Part shown: positions 1 through 8,049 of the stretch, piece after piece
Layout: each line of letters opens with the position of its first letter
How positions within the stretch are numbered: the stretch's first letter is position 1
Notes under the pieces: generated by a model
Seen by the model: only the letters and a program-made list of their open reading frames with translations
What the model was told of the DNA's origin: nothing
Databases searched by the model: none
Assembly (NCBI GenBank): GCA_040880125.1
Contig: JBBDJB010000025.1
Location: forward strand, 57,552-121,551
Source: JBBDJB01 sp040880125
GTDB lineage: Bacteria > Planctomycetota > Planctomycetia > Pirellulales > JBBDJB01
DNA length: 64,000 nucleotides
Reading direction: 5' to 3'
Position numbers and translations under genes: made by a program

Positions 1-2
1 AG

Positions 3-575
3 TCGATCGTGGCGGCCAACACGAAGGCCCAGGTGGCGCACGCGGCGCTGCTGCTGGTCGGAGCGAAGGTCGGCCAGCCGGTGCAGTTCTCGCCCGAGTA
101 CGTGCCGGCCTCCGGCACCGTGATCGAGGTGTACGTCATTTGGAAGGACGCCGAGGGCAAGCAGCACCGCGTACCGGCGCAGGAGTGGATCCGCAACACG
201 CGCACCAAGGAGCCGATGAAGCACAACTGGGTGTTCGCCGGCAGCGGCTTCTGGACGGACGAGACGGACGGCAAGCGATACTACCAAGCCGAGGCGGGCG
301 ACTTCATCTGCGTCTCGAATTTTCCTAGCGCCACGCTCGACCTTCCGGTCGAGAGCACCGCCGCCAACGCCGGGCTGTTGTTTGAAGCCCTGACCGAAAA
401 GATCCCACCGCTCGGTGCCCCCGTGCGATTAGAGCTGGTCCCCAAGCTGCCGGAGGACGTAAAGGCGGAGGGTGCCGAAGCCGCTCCGGCTGAAAGCGAT
501 GCTGTCGAAAAGGCATCGGCCGATGAGCCTGCGGGCGAGCCTTCTGCCGATTCCGCCGACGAACGCCGTAGTTGA
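3..575 (+). CDS. YdjY-domain protein, 5' end cut off by window edge
   Basis: The frame is open from the first bases of the window, so the gene starts upstream; the GTG at position 9 is internal. The protein reads SIVAANTKAQVAHAALLLVG, then a beta-rich core with VIWKDAEGK, WVFAGSGFW and GDFICVSNFP. This pattern is known from planctomycete YdjY-domain proteins, which are usually exported and of unknown function. The last 40 residues are an Ala/Glu/Ser/Asp-rich low-complexity tail that runs into sequence shared with the dispersed palindrome just downstream: the bases coding the last residues recur near 2131-2150. The family call is fairly safe; the biochemical role is unknown. Confidence 0.75.
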   Translation, partial: SIVAANTKAQVAHAALLLVGAKVGQPVQFSPEYVPASGTVIEVYVIWKDAEGKQHRVPAQEWIRNTRTKEPMKHNWVFAGSGFWTDETDGKRYYQAEAGDFICVSNFPSATLDLPVESTAANAGLLFEALTEKIPPLGAPVRLELVPKLPEDVKAEGAEAAPAESDAVEKASADEPAGEPSADSADERRS

Positions 576-887
576 AACAGCCGTAGCTGAATTCGTGAGA
601 ATTAAGACGGCTCGGCGTTCTGCCCAGCGCCCTCCACAACCTCGATGAAACTGCTGGTGCGGCATCCCTTCGCGATCAGCTAGCGTGTGCGCTATAGTCC
701 TCCTTTGCACTCGGCCGAAGTGACCAGCAACGCACGAGTTGCACAGCGGCCGCGCGGCGCTGTGGGGGGCCATTTTACGTCCGCGATTTGACGAACATTA
801 GGCGAACCCCGTAGAATAGCGCACACGCATTTCGGCGGGAGTGCATCGCGAGTCCGCGTGCCCCGCTAGTCTCAAGTATGGATACAC
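576..887. other. intergenic region upstream of the histidine kinase
   Basis: It holds one copy of the GAATTC-type palindromic element at 582-606. The rest shows no supported ORF. It must contain the promoter of the kinase gene at 888, but I could not pick out a convincing -35/-10 pair. Confidence 0.5.
582..606. repeat. dispersed palindrome, GAATTC family
   Basis: Sequence of the type GTAGCTGAATTCGTGAGAAT followed by TAAG. Members recur at 2147, 3910, 23116, 42391 and 42431, all in non-coding DNA next to gene ends. The 27 bases before this copy (TCCGCCGACGAA...) also precede the copy at 2147, so the repeated unit is longer than the palindrome. Confidence 0.7.
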
Positions 888-2072
888 ATGCGACTTGCTG
901 ATTTTATCTTCGCGAATCGTGAAGCGATTCTCCAGGAGTGGGAGGCCTTCGCCCGGACGATCAACTTAGGCGAGAAAATGGACGCGCTGGCGCTTCGCGA
1001 CCATGCCGAAGAGATCCTCCTCGCGACTGCCCGGGACATGCGATCGGCGCAAAGCGCGGTCGAGCGCTCGTCGAAGGCCCAGGGAAACCACCACGGGAGC
1101 GACGGCGAAGCACTGGACGGGGCCTCCGACAAGCACGCCATCGGCCGCCTGGGTTCCGGATTCGACCTGCTGGCAGTGGTTTCGGAATATCGAGCGCTGC
1201 GCGCCAGTGTGCTGCGGCTATGGCATGAGAGTGGGCCCCAGCCCGATGGCAACGACGTTGACGACGTCACCCGCTTCAACGAATCGATCGACCAATCTCT
1301 TTCCAAGGCGGTTAGCAGTTACACCAGACGGGTGGACCAGTCCCGCGACCTCTTCCTCGCGATTCTGAGCCATGACCTGCGCAATCCGCTGAACTCCATC
1401 GCCATGTCGGCTTCGCTGCTGCCGCACCTGTTCCAGCCCGACACCCATGCGATCACAGTGGTTTCTCAGATCGCCACGAACGCCGGGGTTATGGCGAGAA
1501 TGATCGGCGATCTTCTCGATTACACCCGCACGCGGCTCGGCGCGGGCATGCCGGTTTCCACGGCCCCCATGGACTTGGGCACACTCTGCCAGGAATTGTA
1601 CGACGAATTCCGGACGGCCCACCCGGATCGGCTCCTTCACCTCCAATCAGAGGGCGATTTGCATGGCAACTGGGATGCCGATCGACTGCGTCAGGCCATC
1701 TCCAACCTGCTGGGCAACGCCATCCAGCATAGTCCTGACAGCGCGACCGTTTCGTTGAAAGTGTGCGGAGTAGCCGGCGACGTCGAACTGGAGATCCACA
1801 ACGACGGCCCTCCGATTCCGCCGGGCGAGCTGGCGAAGATCTTCGAGCCGCTGGTGCGGGGTTCGAGTGCCGAACGCCCTCAGCCGAACCGTCCCGGCAG
1901 CATCGGCTTGGGTCTGTACATCGCCCGTGCAATCGCCCAATCCCACGGCGGCACCATCGACGCGACCTCATCCCGGGAAGCGGGCACCACGTTCCACGTG
2001 TGCCTGCCGCGCGGGTCTCTCGCCCATTCCGGCCAAGCAATCTTGGGCGAGGAACACCTCCGCTCGATGTGA
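888..2072 (+). CDS. soluble sensor histidine kinase with RsbRD-like N-terminus
   Basis: 394 aa, no membrane segment. Residues 1-60 (LADFIFANREAILQEWEAFA) look like the RsbRD N-terminal sensor-like domain. Residues 150-215 are the dimerisation/phosphoacceptor domain with H-box FLAILSHDLRNPL, phospho-acceptor His162. Residues 250-375 are the GHKL ATPase with N-box around Asn277, G1 box NDGPP (305-309), F box (319-320) and G2 box GSIGLGLYI (337-345). It is expected to autophosphorylate and pass phosphate to a response regulator. No regulator is adjacent, so it is an orphan kinase here. The ATG at 888 starts directly before the domain. Confidence 0.88.
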   Translation: MRLADFIFANREAILQEWEAFARTINLGEKMDALALRDHAEEILLATARDMRSAQSAVERSSKAQGNHHGSDGEALDGASDKHAIGRLGSGFDLLAVVSEYRALRASVLRLWHESGPQPDGNDVDDVTRFNESIDQSLSKAVSSYTRRVDQSRDLFLAILSHDLRNPLNSIAMSASLLPHLFQPDTHAITVVSQIATNAGVMARMIGDLLDYTRTRLGAGMPVSTAPMDLGTLCQELYDEFRTAHPDRLLHLQSEGDLHGNWDADRLRQAISNLLGNAIQHSPDSATVSLKVCGVAGDVELEIHNDGPPIPPGELAKIFEPLVRGSSAERPQPNRPGSIGLGLYIARAIAQSHGGTIDATSSREAGTTFHVCLPRGSLAHSGQAILGEEHLRSM

Positions 2073-2146
2073 GGGTGGGGGAGAGTTGGTTCGGACGCTA
2101 CGGCCAGTGAGTGAGCGAACTCGCGTCCAAATCCGCCGACGAAAGC

Positions 2147-2171
2147 TGTAGCTGAATTCGTGAGAATTCAG
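2147..2171. repeat. dispersed palindrome, GAATTC family
   Basis: CTGTAGCTGAATTCGTGAGA plus ATTCA, immediately upstream of the Shine-Dalgarno of the next gene. Perfect core inverted repeat TGAATTC/GAATTCA with a GTGA-type loop. It marks the left boundary of the AT-richer island. Confidence 0.7.
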
Positions 2172-2183
2172 AGGAGTCCATGT

Positions 2184-2618
2184 ATGGGTGCCGCCTATTT
2201 CATCGTCCTCAACTCGGACGATCCGGGCTTCAACACCACCGTTGACGGCAAAGCATTGTCCCGTCATTCAGGACGGATCGACGCAAAAGCGAAAGTCCTG
2301 GGGTTCAAGTCGCTTGATGAATACTGCAGTCAATCACCTGAAGATGCACGATCTTTGTTGGCGGACCTGATGGGAATGGAAGATGAAGATGACCTGCCGC
2401 CAGATGCCGAAGAAACGCTAGGCAACTTACCGCCGGAAGAATGGTGTGATTCGGAGCACGGCATCGATTATGCGAAACGAGTCGGTGACGCGATCCGCCA
2501 GAATCCACAGGCAGTCGAGGATGCGGATGCCATCCTTTCCGATCTTGATTCGATGGTTGCAGTTCTGACGCAAGCAAAAGATCGGGGATTGAAGTGGCAT
2601 TTGCAGGTCGACTTCTGA
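2184..2618 (+). CDS. conserved hypothetical protein, acidic
   Basis: 144 aa, starting MGAAYFIVLNSDD. The start at 2184 is chosen because GAGGAG lies at 2171-2176 with a 7-base spacer; the in-frame GTG at 2160 lies inside the palindrome. The protein is acidic, mixed alpha/beta, with N-terminal YFIVLN and DGKALSRH, and ends GLKWHLQVDF. Similar small proteins with an initial AAYFIVLE-like strand and a terminal KWHFAVD-like strand exist in many bacteria, often in accessory loci; none has a function I can name with confidence. It is first of three ORFs in an AT-richer stretch. Confidence 0.6.
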   Translation: MGAAYFIVLNSDDPGFNTTVDGKALSRHSGRIDAKAKVLGFKSLDEYCSQSPEDARSLLADLMGMEDEDDLPPDAEETLGNLPPEEWCDSEHGIDYAKRVGDAIRQNPQAVEDADAILSDLDSMVAVLTQAKDRGLKWHLQVDF

Positions 2619-2721
2619 TCTAATTGAATCGACGTGAAAAGCCAGCGACAAGCAGTTGAACGTGAGCGGCGGAGCACATCGCAATTGAAGCCACCGTTAC
2701 GGGCCGCCGCCAAAGCCGCCT

Positions 2722-3621
2722 ATGGTGACGTCTATCGACGACGCGACGGTCGTGCTAAACAGGGACCATATGATGCAGTCGATTCTTGATTTCGCGGATC
2801 AACGATTTGTCGTACATGACAACCTAGACGTATTGCGGGATCTCCATATATTGAAGTGGCCCGGCAAGAGATGCAACTTGGGAATCGCCCTAAATAAGGA
2901 GGTCGTAATTCTCAATTGGCGTCGGATGGCAACGTACCGCGTTCAACTTTCCAACCTGGCCCACTATCTCGGCAAGGATATAAAACGTGTGCGTGTATAC
3001 GCGTGTAGGTCCGAGTTGGGACCACCGTTAACAACCGAATATGTCAATCAGTATTTGTGTGGCAGCGAGGATAACCCGTATAGCGTGTGGAACTTGGTCC
3101 AGTACATGATGTCCTCAACATCGAGCCAGCACTTGACGCAGTTCCCTCCACTGCGATGTGACAAAGAGGATCAGGATGCGAGGATCGACGAAATGCGACG
3201 CCTGGCGCAACTTGGCGACGTGTTATTCAGTTTCGATAGAACTTCGGGCCTTTCCCACCTGATACGTCGGTATGATTGGTGCATGTGGTCTCACTGTGCC
3301 ATGTGTTGTGGCAATAATGATGTAGTTGAAGTATCCATAGACGGAGCCACGGAGTCAAACATTAGCGACTTAAATCGCCCCGGACTCGACGTGGGTCTAT
3401 ATCGGTTGAGTTCACTCGAACCGGCTGAGAACGGCGCGAAGGCTGTTGAAGCCATGCGAAATCACATTGGGCGAGAGGGGTACCCGTGGTTGGAAGTGGT
3501 GCTCATAGGAGTGCGAAAGAACCTACGCTGGATACGACGGATATTGCCAACGTCACAGCGTTCAATTACGCCTGCTGATCTGATGTATTCGAATCAGTTT
3601 AAGCTTGTCTGCTATGCTTGA
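2722..3621 (+). CDS. protein with permuted papain-like (YiiX-type) C-terminal domain, possibly inactive
   Basis: 299 aa. Residues 1-160 match nothing I recognise. Residues 165-297 follow the pattern of permuted NlpC/P60-like cysteine hydrolases: GDVLFSF (165-171), the His-bearing WSHCAM (189-194, His191), VVEVSIDGA (201-209), a helix with an aromatic segment GYPWLEV, and the terminal ITPADLMYSNQF (282-293). In this fold the catalytic Cys normally lies between those last two elements; that segment is very short here and has no Cys, so the enzyme may be inactive. Codon use is AT-richer than the neighbours (ATA and other rare codons), which suggests transfer. ATG 2722 has no clear Shine-Dalgarno; ATG 2770 is an alternative start. 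Confidence 0.5.
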   Translation: MVTSIDDATVVLNRDHMMQSILDFADQRFVVHDNLDVLRDLHILKWPGKRCNLGIALNKEVVILNWRRMATYRVQLSNLAHYLGKDIKRVRVYACRSELGPPLTTEYVNQYLCGSEDNPYSVWNLVQYMMSSTSSQHLTQFPPLRCDKEDQDARIDEMRRLAQLGDVLFSFDRTSGLSHLIRRYDWCMWSHCAMCCGNNDVVEVSIDGATESNISDLNRPGLDVGLYRLSSLEPAENGAKAVEAMRNHIGREGYPWLEVVLIGVRKNLRWIRRILPTSQRSITPADLMYSNQFKLVCYA

Positions 3622-3664
3622 ATGATCAAGGTAGACTCTCGTCGGTTGCCGTGCCGCTATGGCG

Positions 3665-3805
3665 GATAACAGGCTGGCACTGAGTACGACGCCGCGTTGT
3701 CCTGCGTAGTGTGCGCGTGCGCCGTTCGAGCCGCGGTTAAGCGTGGCGTCCTCGGGTCGTAGCCCGGCTGGCATTGATGTCGCCCGTGCCGGCAACGGGC
3801 CGCAA
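3665..3805 (-). pseudogene. fragment of an eboF-like phosphodiesterase gene (C-terminal part)
   Basis: Read on the minus strand, this stretch aligns by eye with the 3' part of the intact gene at 9408-10736. Here it reads DATLNRGSNGARAHYAGQRG, there DATLTRGSHGAPAHDASQRG. Upstream the DNA matching DIHRKPGYDP is present, but in another frame after a deletion of roughly 40 bases, so the copy is both truncated and frameshifted. The DNA is diverged, which indicates an old duplication or a lost paralog rather than a recent copy. It lies between two accessory ORFs and in the same orientation as the intact gene. Confidence 0.7.
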
Positions 3806-3909
3806 GAGGCTAATCCGCACGGGGTACAGCAACACGACCTCCACAATCTTGAATGATGCGGGCGCCGAAAACGCCGACCAAGTGCTGCACAGCTGATTGC
3901 CACGAGAGC

Positions 3910-3938
3910 AGTCGTACCTGCATTCGCAAGAATTCAGG
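3910..3938. repeat. dispersed palindrome, GAATTC family, variant arms
   Basis: Core ATTCGCAAGAATTCA with outer arms GTACCTG and CAGGTAC. The arms differ from those of the other family members but still pair with each other, so the ability to form a hairpin is preserved. Confidence 0.6.
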
Positions 3939-3975
3939 TACGGCTGACGTCCGACAGGAACTGTATCCTTGCACG

Positions 3976-4488
3976 TCACCCACCGTACCGATCAGGCGGC
4001 GTCGAACAAATCGGCACTGGCGATTTGTTCGGGAGAAACGTTATTCGTACAACGTATCGTTCGCTGGCGGATTGATGAAATCGGGAGACGACTTCACAAA
4101 CTTGGAAGTCGTCATTGTAAACAATCGGAAGATACGAAAAATCCATCCCGTGCGATCCGTCTAGTGTATCCATCACGCCGGAAACGTAGTCGAGCAAATC
4201 ACGCCGAGGGTCCACTGCTGATGCAAATAAGTCGAAATCGAGTCCGATAGGGCCATGCGACCACGCACGATCGCCCATCGCCTCAAGGGCAGCCGTGCGT
4301 AGCGCCAGGAACCGAGTGTAGTGTCGGTGCTTCGGATTGCGAATCGAGAACGAAGTGTCCTTGAACGGAGGAAGGCCAAGAACATCGAGCTGGATGGACT
4401 CGCCTGGGCGCGATCGGTGCATAGTCGGGAGGCGGCCGGGATCGTAGGGGAGGACAAGAACTCGGTCTTCTTGGGTGGCTGATCCCAT
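3976..4488 (-). CDS. RusA-like endonuclease-fold protein (distant)
   Basis: 170 aa from ATG at 4488, chosen because GAAGGAG sits 6 bases upstream; an in-frame GTG 15 bases earlier lies inside that site. The order of elements recalls RusA Holliday-junction resolvases: an N-terminal strand IQLDVLGLPPFKD (32-44), basic helix, a DF.LF strand, then RRDLLDYVSGVMDTLDG (95-111) and YNDDFQVCEVVSRF (124-137). Against the RusA motif D-x-D-N-x-x-K, the second Asp and the Lys are replaced (Leu and Ser), so nuclease activity is doubtful. The gene converges with the 2722 ORF. It could be an uncharacterised relative rather than a resolvase. Confidence 0.4.
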   Translation of the reverse strand: MGSATQEDRVLVLPYDPGRLPTMHRSRPGESIQLDVLGLPPFKDTSFSIRNPKHRHYTRFLALRTAALEAMGDRAWSHGPIGLDFDLFASAVDPRRDLLDYVSGVMDTLDGSHGMDFSYLPIVYNDDFQVCEVVSRFHQSASERYVVRITFLPNKSPVPICSTPPDRYGG

Positions 4489-4521
4489 GTCAGGCTCCTT
4501 CACCCTAGATGATGCGGATGG

Positions 4522-4720
4522 TTAAACGTAATCAAACGTCTCCCGCAGCGCGGCGGCCAGGTCGAGAAGCGGCTGTTCGCCTGGCCCGCTGTACGAGGAG
4601 CCGTGCATGACGGCCAGCGTTTGCGGCCGCAGGGCGGATAGCCCGCGCAAGATGCCCTCGGTCTGGCGGGTGTAGGGCATGTAGCCGGCCAGGGGACCGG
4701 CCTGCATCTGCTGTGTCACG
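4522..4720 (-). pseudogene. 3' fragment of an MBL-fold/ODP gene, duplicate of the gene at 5671
   Basis: About 185 bp (4530-4715) is nearly identical to 5680-5870 in the same orientation. It encodes MQAGPLAGYMPYTRQTEGIL and then the HGSSYSG motif up to a proper stop. Upstream of QQMQ the homology ends abruptly, with no start or MBL core, so only the last ~65 codons survive. Divergence is low, so this duplication is younger than the eboF fragment. Confidence 0.85.
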
Positions 4721-4932
4721 CCGGCGGTGCAGACCAGGGGATGAAGCCGCCGGGAGTACCGCAAGTACCGCTGCGCCGGCCGATACTGCTACTATAGAGC
4801 GGCCGGGCGCTCCGCGAATCCCTAGTATATTAGTGGAGTTTAATCCAAGAAGTTTGTTGTACTTTCGGTGTTGTTCTGTTTACGATGGCCCCCAAAGGTC
4901 GCTTTTTACATCTAGCTGTGGGGGTTGTTCTA

Positions 4933-5604
4933 ATGAACCGCACTCGAATTCGACTCGCCATTGGTTGCCTGCTCTTGGTATGGGGAACCTCGGCTCGCGG
5001 GGAGCAAATCCTCGCCACCCTCGTCGCGCCCGCCACGGATTTTGGCAGCCCGGGATTAGGCGTATTCGACGTGCAAGAGGTCGACCTCTTCATCGACCCT
5101 GCCGCGACAAATTGGATCGCCTGGAATCGATTCGACGCGGTCATTGCCACCACGCCGCTGCGTCCCGGCGAGTTTCTGCTGGGAAACAACGCCACGGAAA
5201 TCGATGACTTCTTTTCGCTGACCATCACCAATCCCGATGGCGCGACTTCAACCGCTTCCTACGACCGAAACGGCTCCTTTGGTGCGCCGATCGGTCAACA
5301 AGCGGTTATCTTCGGCTTAGCCGATATAACACCCGACGTCCTGCGGGGAGACAACTTTCGAACGCCGCAAGTCTTTGATGAAGGTGGGCAGCAGAACGAG
5401 ATTTTCACCCGCGCCGGCGTCTACAATTTCGAGCTCAGCTTTACCGACATCGGCACCCTGGCTTCCTATCCGGATGTCTATTTCTTGGTCTCGGTGCCAG
5501 AACCCTCCACGGTATCCTTGGCGGCGGTCGGCGCATGCATCGCCGGTGCGATGCTTTTGTCCAGGAGGCGATCGGCAAAGCGCCTCCACCGACGCACAAA
5601 TTGA
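4933..5604 (+). CDS. PEP-CTERM sorting domain protein
   Basis: 223 aa from ATG 4933, which places a clean signal peptide (MNRTRIRLAIGCLLLVWG...ARGE) at the N-terminus; an upstream in-frame ATG at 4885 would put 16 extra residues before it. Residues 25-195 are an acidic, beta-rich extracellular region of unknown function. The C-terminus carries the sorting signal VPEPSTVSLAAVGACIAGA followed by an Arg-rich tail (SRRRSAKR). Known PEP-CTERM proteins are processed by an exosortase/archaeosortase-type system and released or anchored at the surface; no exosortase gene is in this window. Flanked by an MBL-fold fragment and the intact MBL-fold gene. Confidence 0.85.
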   Translation: MNRTRIRLAIGCLLLVWGTSARGEQILATLVAPATDFGSPGLGVFDVQEVDLFIDPAATNWIAWNRFDAVIATTPLRPGEFLLGNNATEIDDFFSLTITNPDGATSTASYDRNGSFGAPIGQQAVIFGLADITPDVLRGDNFRTPQVFDEGGQQNEIFTRAGVYNFELSFTDIGTLASYPDVYFLVSVPEPSTVSLAAVGACIAGAMLLSRRRSAKRLHRRTN

Positions 5605-5670
5605 CGGCTGCGTAGTATTGCGTCGCCACGACGCTCACCAGGCAAGATCGTGTGCGCGAGTGCGCTGGCG

Positions 5671-6396
5671 CTACTCCCCCTCAAACGTCTCCCGCAGCGC
5701 TGCGGCCAAATCGCGAAGCGGCTGCTCGCCTTGCCCGCTGTAGGAGGAGCCGTGCATGATGGCCAGCGTTTGCGGCTGGAGGACGGATAGCCCGCGCAAG
5801 ATGCCCTCGGTCTGGCGCGTGTACGGCATGTAGCCGGCCAGGGGACCGGCCTGCATCTGCTGCATCGCGCGGCGGCTCGGCTCGACCAGGTCGGACGTGG
5901 TCAGCGCCGCCACGTCGCCGAAGTGGTGGAACAGGTCGGAGCAGAAGAGCGTCTGCCGGGTTTCCTCGAACAGCACGCCCGCGTCCCAGCCGTGCGGAAT
6001 GTGCGGCGAGCGATAGAAGCGGTACCGGTACTTGCCCGTGGTGAGCACGTCGTCCGCCGTCATGCCGAGCGCGGGCCGGATGGCGAAGTCGTCGACATTG
6101 ACCAGCTTGCCGACCAGTGTGCAGACGGGCTGGGCCTGCGGGGCGATCCGCAGCCAGTCGTTCAGCGCGCCGCATTCGTCCGACTCGAAGTGGCTCCAGG
6201 CGATGTGGCGGAGCGTGGCCGGATCGATCAACGTGGCGACCGCGTCACGCAGCGCCGGGAACATCGCCCGCAGGCCCGTGTGAAACAGCAGCGGCTCCTC
6301 ATCGCGCACCAGGAAGTGATTGAACTGCATATCGAGCGGCGGGACGTAGATCGAGAGCCGGAACAGATCGGGGGCGATTTCGTCGATGGTGGCCAT
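5671..6396 (-). CDS. MBL-fold protein of the diiron (ODP/FprA-like) type
   Basis: 241 aa. The motif SHFESDECGALNDWL (about 70-84) corresponds to the H-x-E-x-D metal site of the oxygen-binding diiron MBL branch found in flavodiiron proteins and stand-alone ODP proteins. Further ligand candidates are SPHIPHGWDAG, CSDLFHHFGD and the terminal IMHGSSYSG. There is no flavodoxin domain, so this is a stand-alone member. Start ATG 6396 fits the family N-terminus (MATIDEIAPDLFRL). There is no purine-rich Shine-Dalgarno: a GGGGTTC heptamer array abuts the start codon. The frame stays open upstream to 6648, but that part is repeat-encoded and probably not translated. It lies 133 bp downstream of the glycosyltransferase gene. 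Confidence 0.8.
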   Translation of the reverse strand: MATIDEIAPDLFRLSIYVPPLDMQFNHFLVRDEEPLLFHTGLRAMFPALRDAVATLIDPATLRHIAWSHFESDECGALNDWLRIAPQAQPVCTLVGKLVNVDDFAIRPALGMTADDVLTTGKYRYRFYRSPHIPHGWDAGVLFEETRQTLFCSDLFHHFGDVAALTTSDLVEPSRRAMQQMQAGPLAGYMPYTRQTEGILRGLSVLQPQTLAIMHGSSYSGQGEQPLRDLAAALRETFEGE

Positions 6397-6400
6397 GTGC

Positions 6401-6446
6401 GGGGTTCGGGGTTCGGGGTTCGGGGTTCGGGGTTCGGGGTGCGGGG
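6401..6446. repeat. heptamer tandem array (GGGGTTC)n at a start codon
   Basis: Five perfect GGGGTTC units (6401-6435), one GGGGTGC unit and a final GGGG. It starts 4 bases upstream of the MBL-fold ATG, where a ribosome-binding site would be. The plus strand has more than four G4 runs spaced by 3 bases, a classic G-quadruplex pattern. Seven-base units can change copy number by slippage. Confidence 0.85.
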
Positions 6447-6529
6447 CAGCCGACGCGTGTCGATTCCGTCGCGGCCGCCCGCTGAGGCTCGATGCACGGC
6501 CGGGTTTTTGCGTCGCGATACTCCCCGCG

Positions 6530-7810
6530 CTATCGCGTAGATTTCTGTTGAAGCACATTTTCCAGCGCATCGCAAGCGCGCTGAACGCCGCGCTCTTGGA
6601 GGACTTGCTGCCGGATGCGAGATGCTCGCTCCGCATAGGCGGGATCATCGAGCAAGCGACTCAGTTCCGCCGCCGCGCGCTGCGGCGTGTAGCGGCCTTT
6701 GGTAAGCGTGCGAGCGATGCCCAGCCGAGTGGCGCGATGGGCATGATCCGGTTGGTCCCACGCGTGAGGAACCACGAGCATCGGCCGGCCCGACCGCATG
6801 GCGTGGGCCGTCGTGCCGACTCCTCCGTGATGGACGATTGCCGCAGCCCGTGGAAACAGCTCCGCGTAAGGTGCGTATGGTGCGGCGATCACGCCCGGCG
6901 GCAGTGAAGTTAAGCAGTTGTGGCTCTGGCGGCCCACGATGAGGACTGCGCGGCGGTTCAAGATCTTCGCGCATCTCGCGCTCTGTTCGAAGAACGAGCC
7001 GGCGTGCCCGGAGACGGCCGAGCCGAGCGTGAAGACGATCGGCGGAGGCCCTTCCTCCAGAAAACTGGCTACCGACTCAGGCAGCGCTGCCTGGGTAGGT
7101 TCCTCGTAGAACGGAAAGCCGGTGAGGATCGTCTGCCGAGGCCAATCGGGCTGCCGTTCTGCGAGCAGACTGGAAAACAGCGCCAGAACCAGCAGCGGCG
7201 AGTGACTATCGAAGAGCGGATTGCCATCGGTCACCGGCGGGAGGCCGAGCTTCTTCCGCAGCCGGTACCAGTCTCTGCCAATGAATCGCGTGGCACGTTT
7301 TCCGAACCAGAGCAGCGGCCTCCACAATGCCGGACCGGCGACCCGCAGCTTGCGCGAGAGCAGCGGAGCGACATCGAGTACCGGCGGGTCGTGTGCGGAC
7401 AAGAACACCAGCGGGATGTGTACTGCCGAGACCCACGGGATCGCCGTCTTTTCTGCCACCAAACGCGCGGCGTAACTGGCGTGCATGGCGACGAGCAGGT
7501 CCGCACCTCGGGCTGCCGTCAGCGTGTCCTCATACGTTTCCGCAAGCGCTGGCATCACCAACTCGCGGCCGACGCGCAGCAAACCCCAGCGTGGATGGCT
7601 AAGCCGTCGAACCGCATCGCCGTCCTGCAGCCAATCGCAGTCCGGACGCACCGAGCGGAACTCAAGCCCTAGCGACTCGACCTTTTCCCGATAGCACGGG
7701 CTGGTGGCCATAACCGCCTGGTGACCGCGCCGGTGCAACTCGAGGGCGATCGCCAGGTAAGGGTGCAGGTCGCCCAACGAACCCCAGGTCGTGATGACAA
7801 TTCGGCTCAT
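6530..7810 (-). CDS. GT1-family (UDP-glycosyltransferase-like) glycosyltransferase
   Basis: 426 aa, two-Rossmann GT-B architecture. N-terminal acceptor domain: RIVITTWGSLGDLHPYLAIA (3-22), typical of the MGT/rhamnosyltransferase-like GT1 branch acting on lipids, sterols or aglycones. C-terminal nucleotide-sugar domain: VFTLGSAVSG, then AAAIVHHGGVGTTAHAMRSG, the signature donor-binding motif, and PHAWDQPDHA. Product and acceptor are not predictable. It is transcribed towards the MBL-fold gene and divergently from the PH-domain pair. Confidence 0.88.
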   Translation of the reverse strand: MSRIVITTWGSLGDLHPYLAIALELHRRGHQAVMATSPCYREKVESLGLEFRSVRPDCDWLQDGDAVRRLSHPRWGLLRVGRELVMPALAETYEDTLTAARGADLLVAMHASYAARLVAEKTAIPWVSAVHIPLVFLSAHDPPVLDVAPLLSRKLRVAGPALWRPLLWFGKRATRFIGRDWYRLRKKLGLPPVTDGNPLFDSHSPLLVLALFSSLLAERQPDWPRQTILTGFPFYEEPTQAALPESVASFLEEGPPPIVFTLGSAVSGHAGSFFEQSARCAKILNRRAVLIVGRQSHNCLTSLPPGVIAAPYAPYAELFPRAAAIVHHGGVGTTAHAMRSGRPMLVVPHAWDQPDHAHRATRLGIARTLTKGRYTPQRAAAELSRLLDDPAYAERASRIRQQVLQERGVQRACDALENVLQQKSTR

Positions 7811-8049
7811 GCCAGAAGTCTCACCGTTGGGGTATGAAGCCAGCCCGGCGATTGCTGAGAGACCCCGATTTCTAGCGAAGTATAGCCGCCAGGTAGCGAC
7901 ATTGGCATTGTTTTACGACAAGCGGCAGGGCTCATTGACAATAATGCTGGCTCACCGACGAAAGATATACAGGCCGTCCTCACTTGCTTCGCAGGCGGGG
8001 AGAGGACCAGCCCTACTGATCCCGAGAGCTCCAATTGCACAGAGACTCC

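Noticed and set aside
7934..7966. TTGACA with downstream ATATAC upstream of the PH-domain genes
   Set aside because: Spacing of about 25 bases is too long for a sigma-70 promoter.
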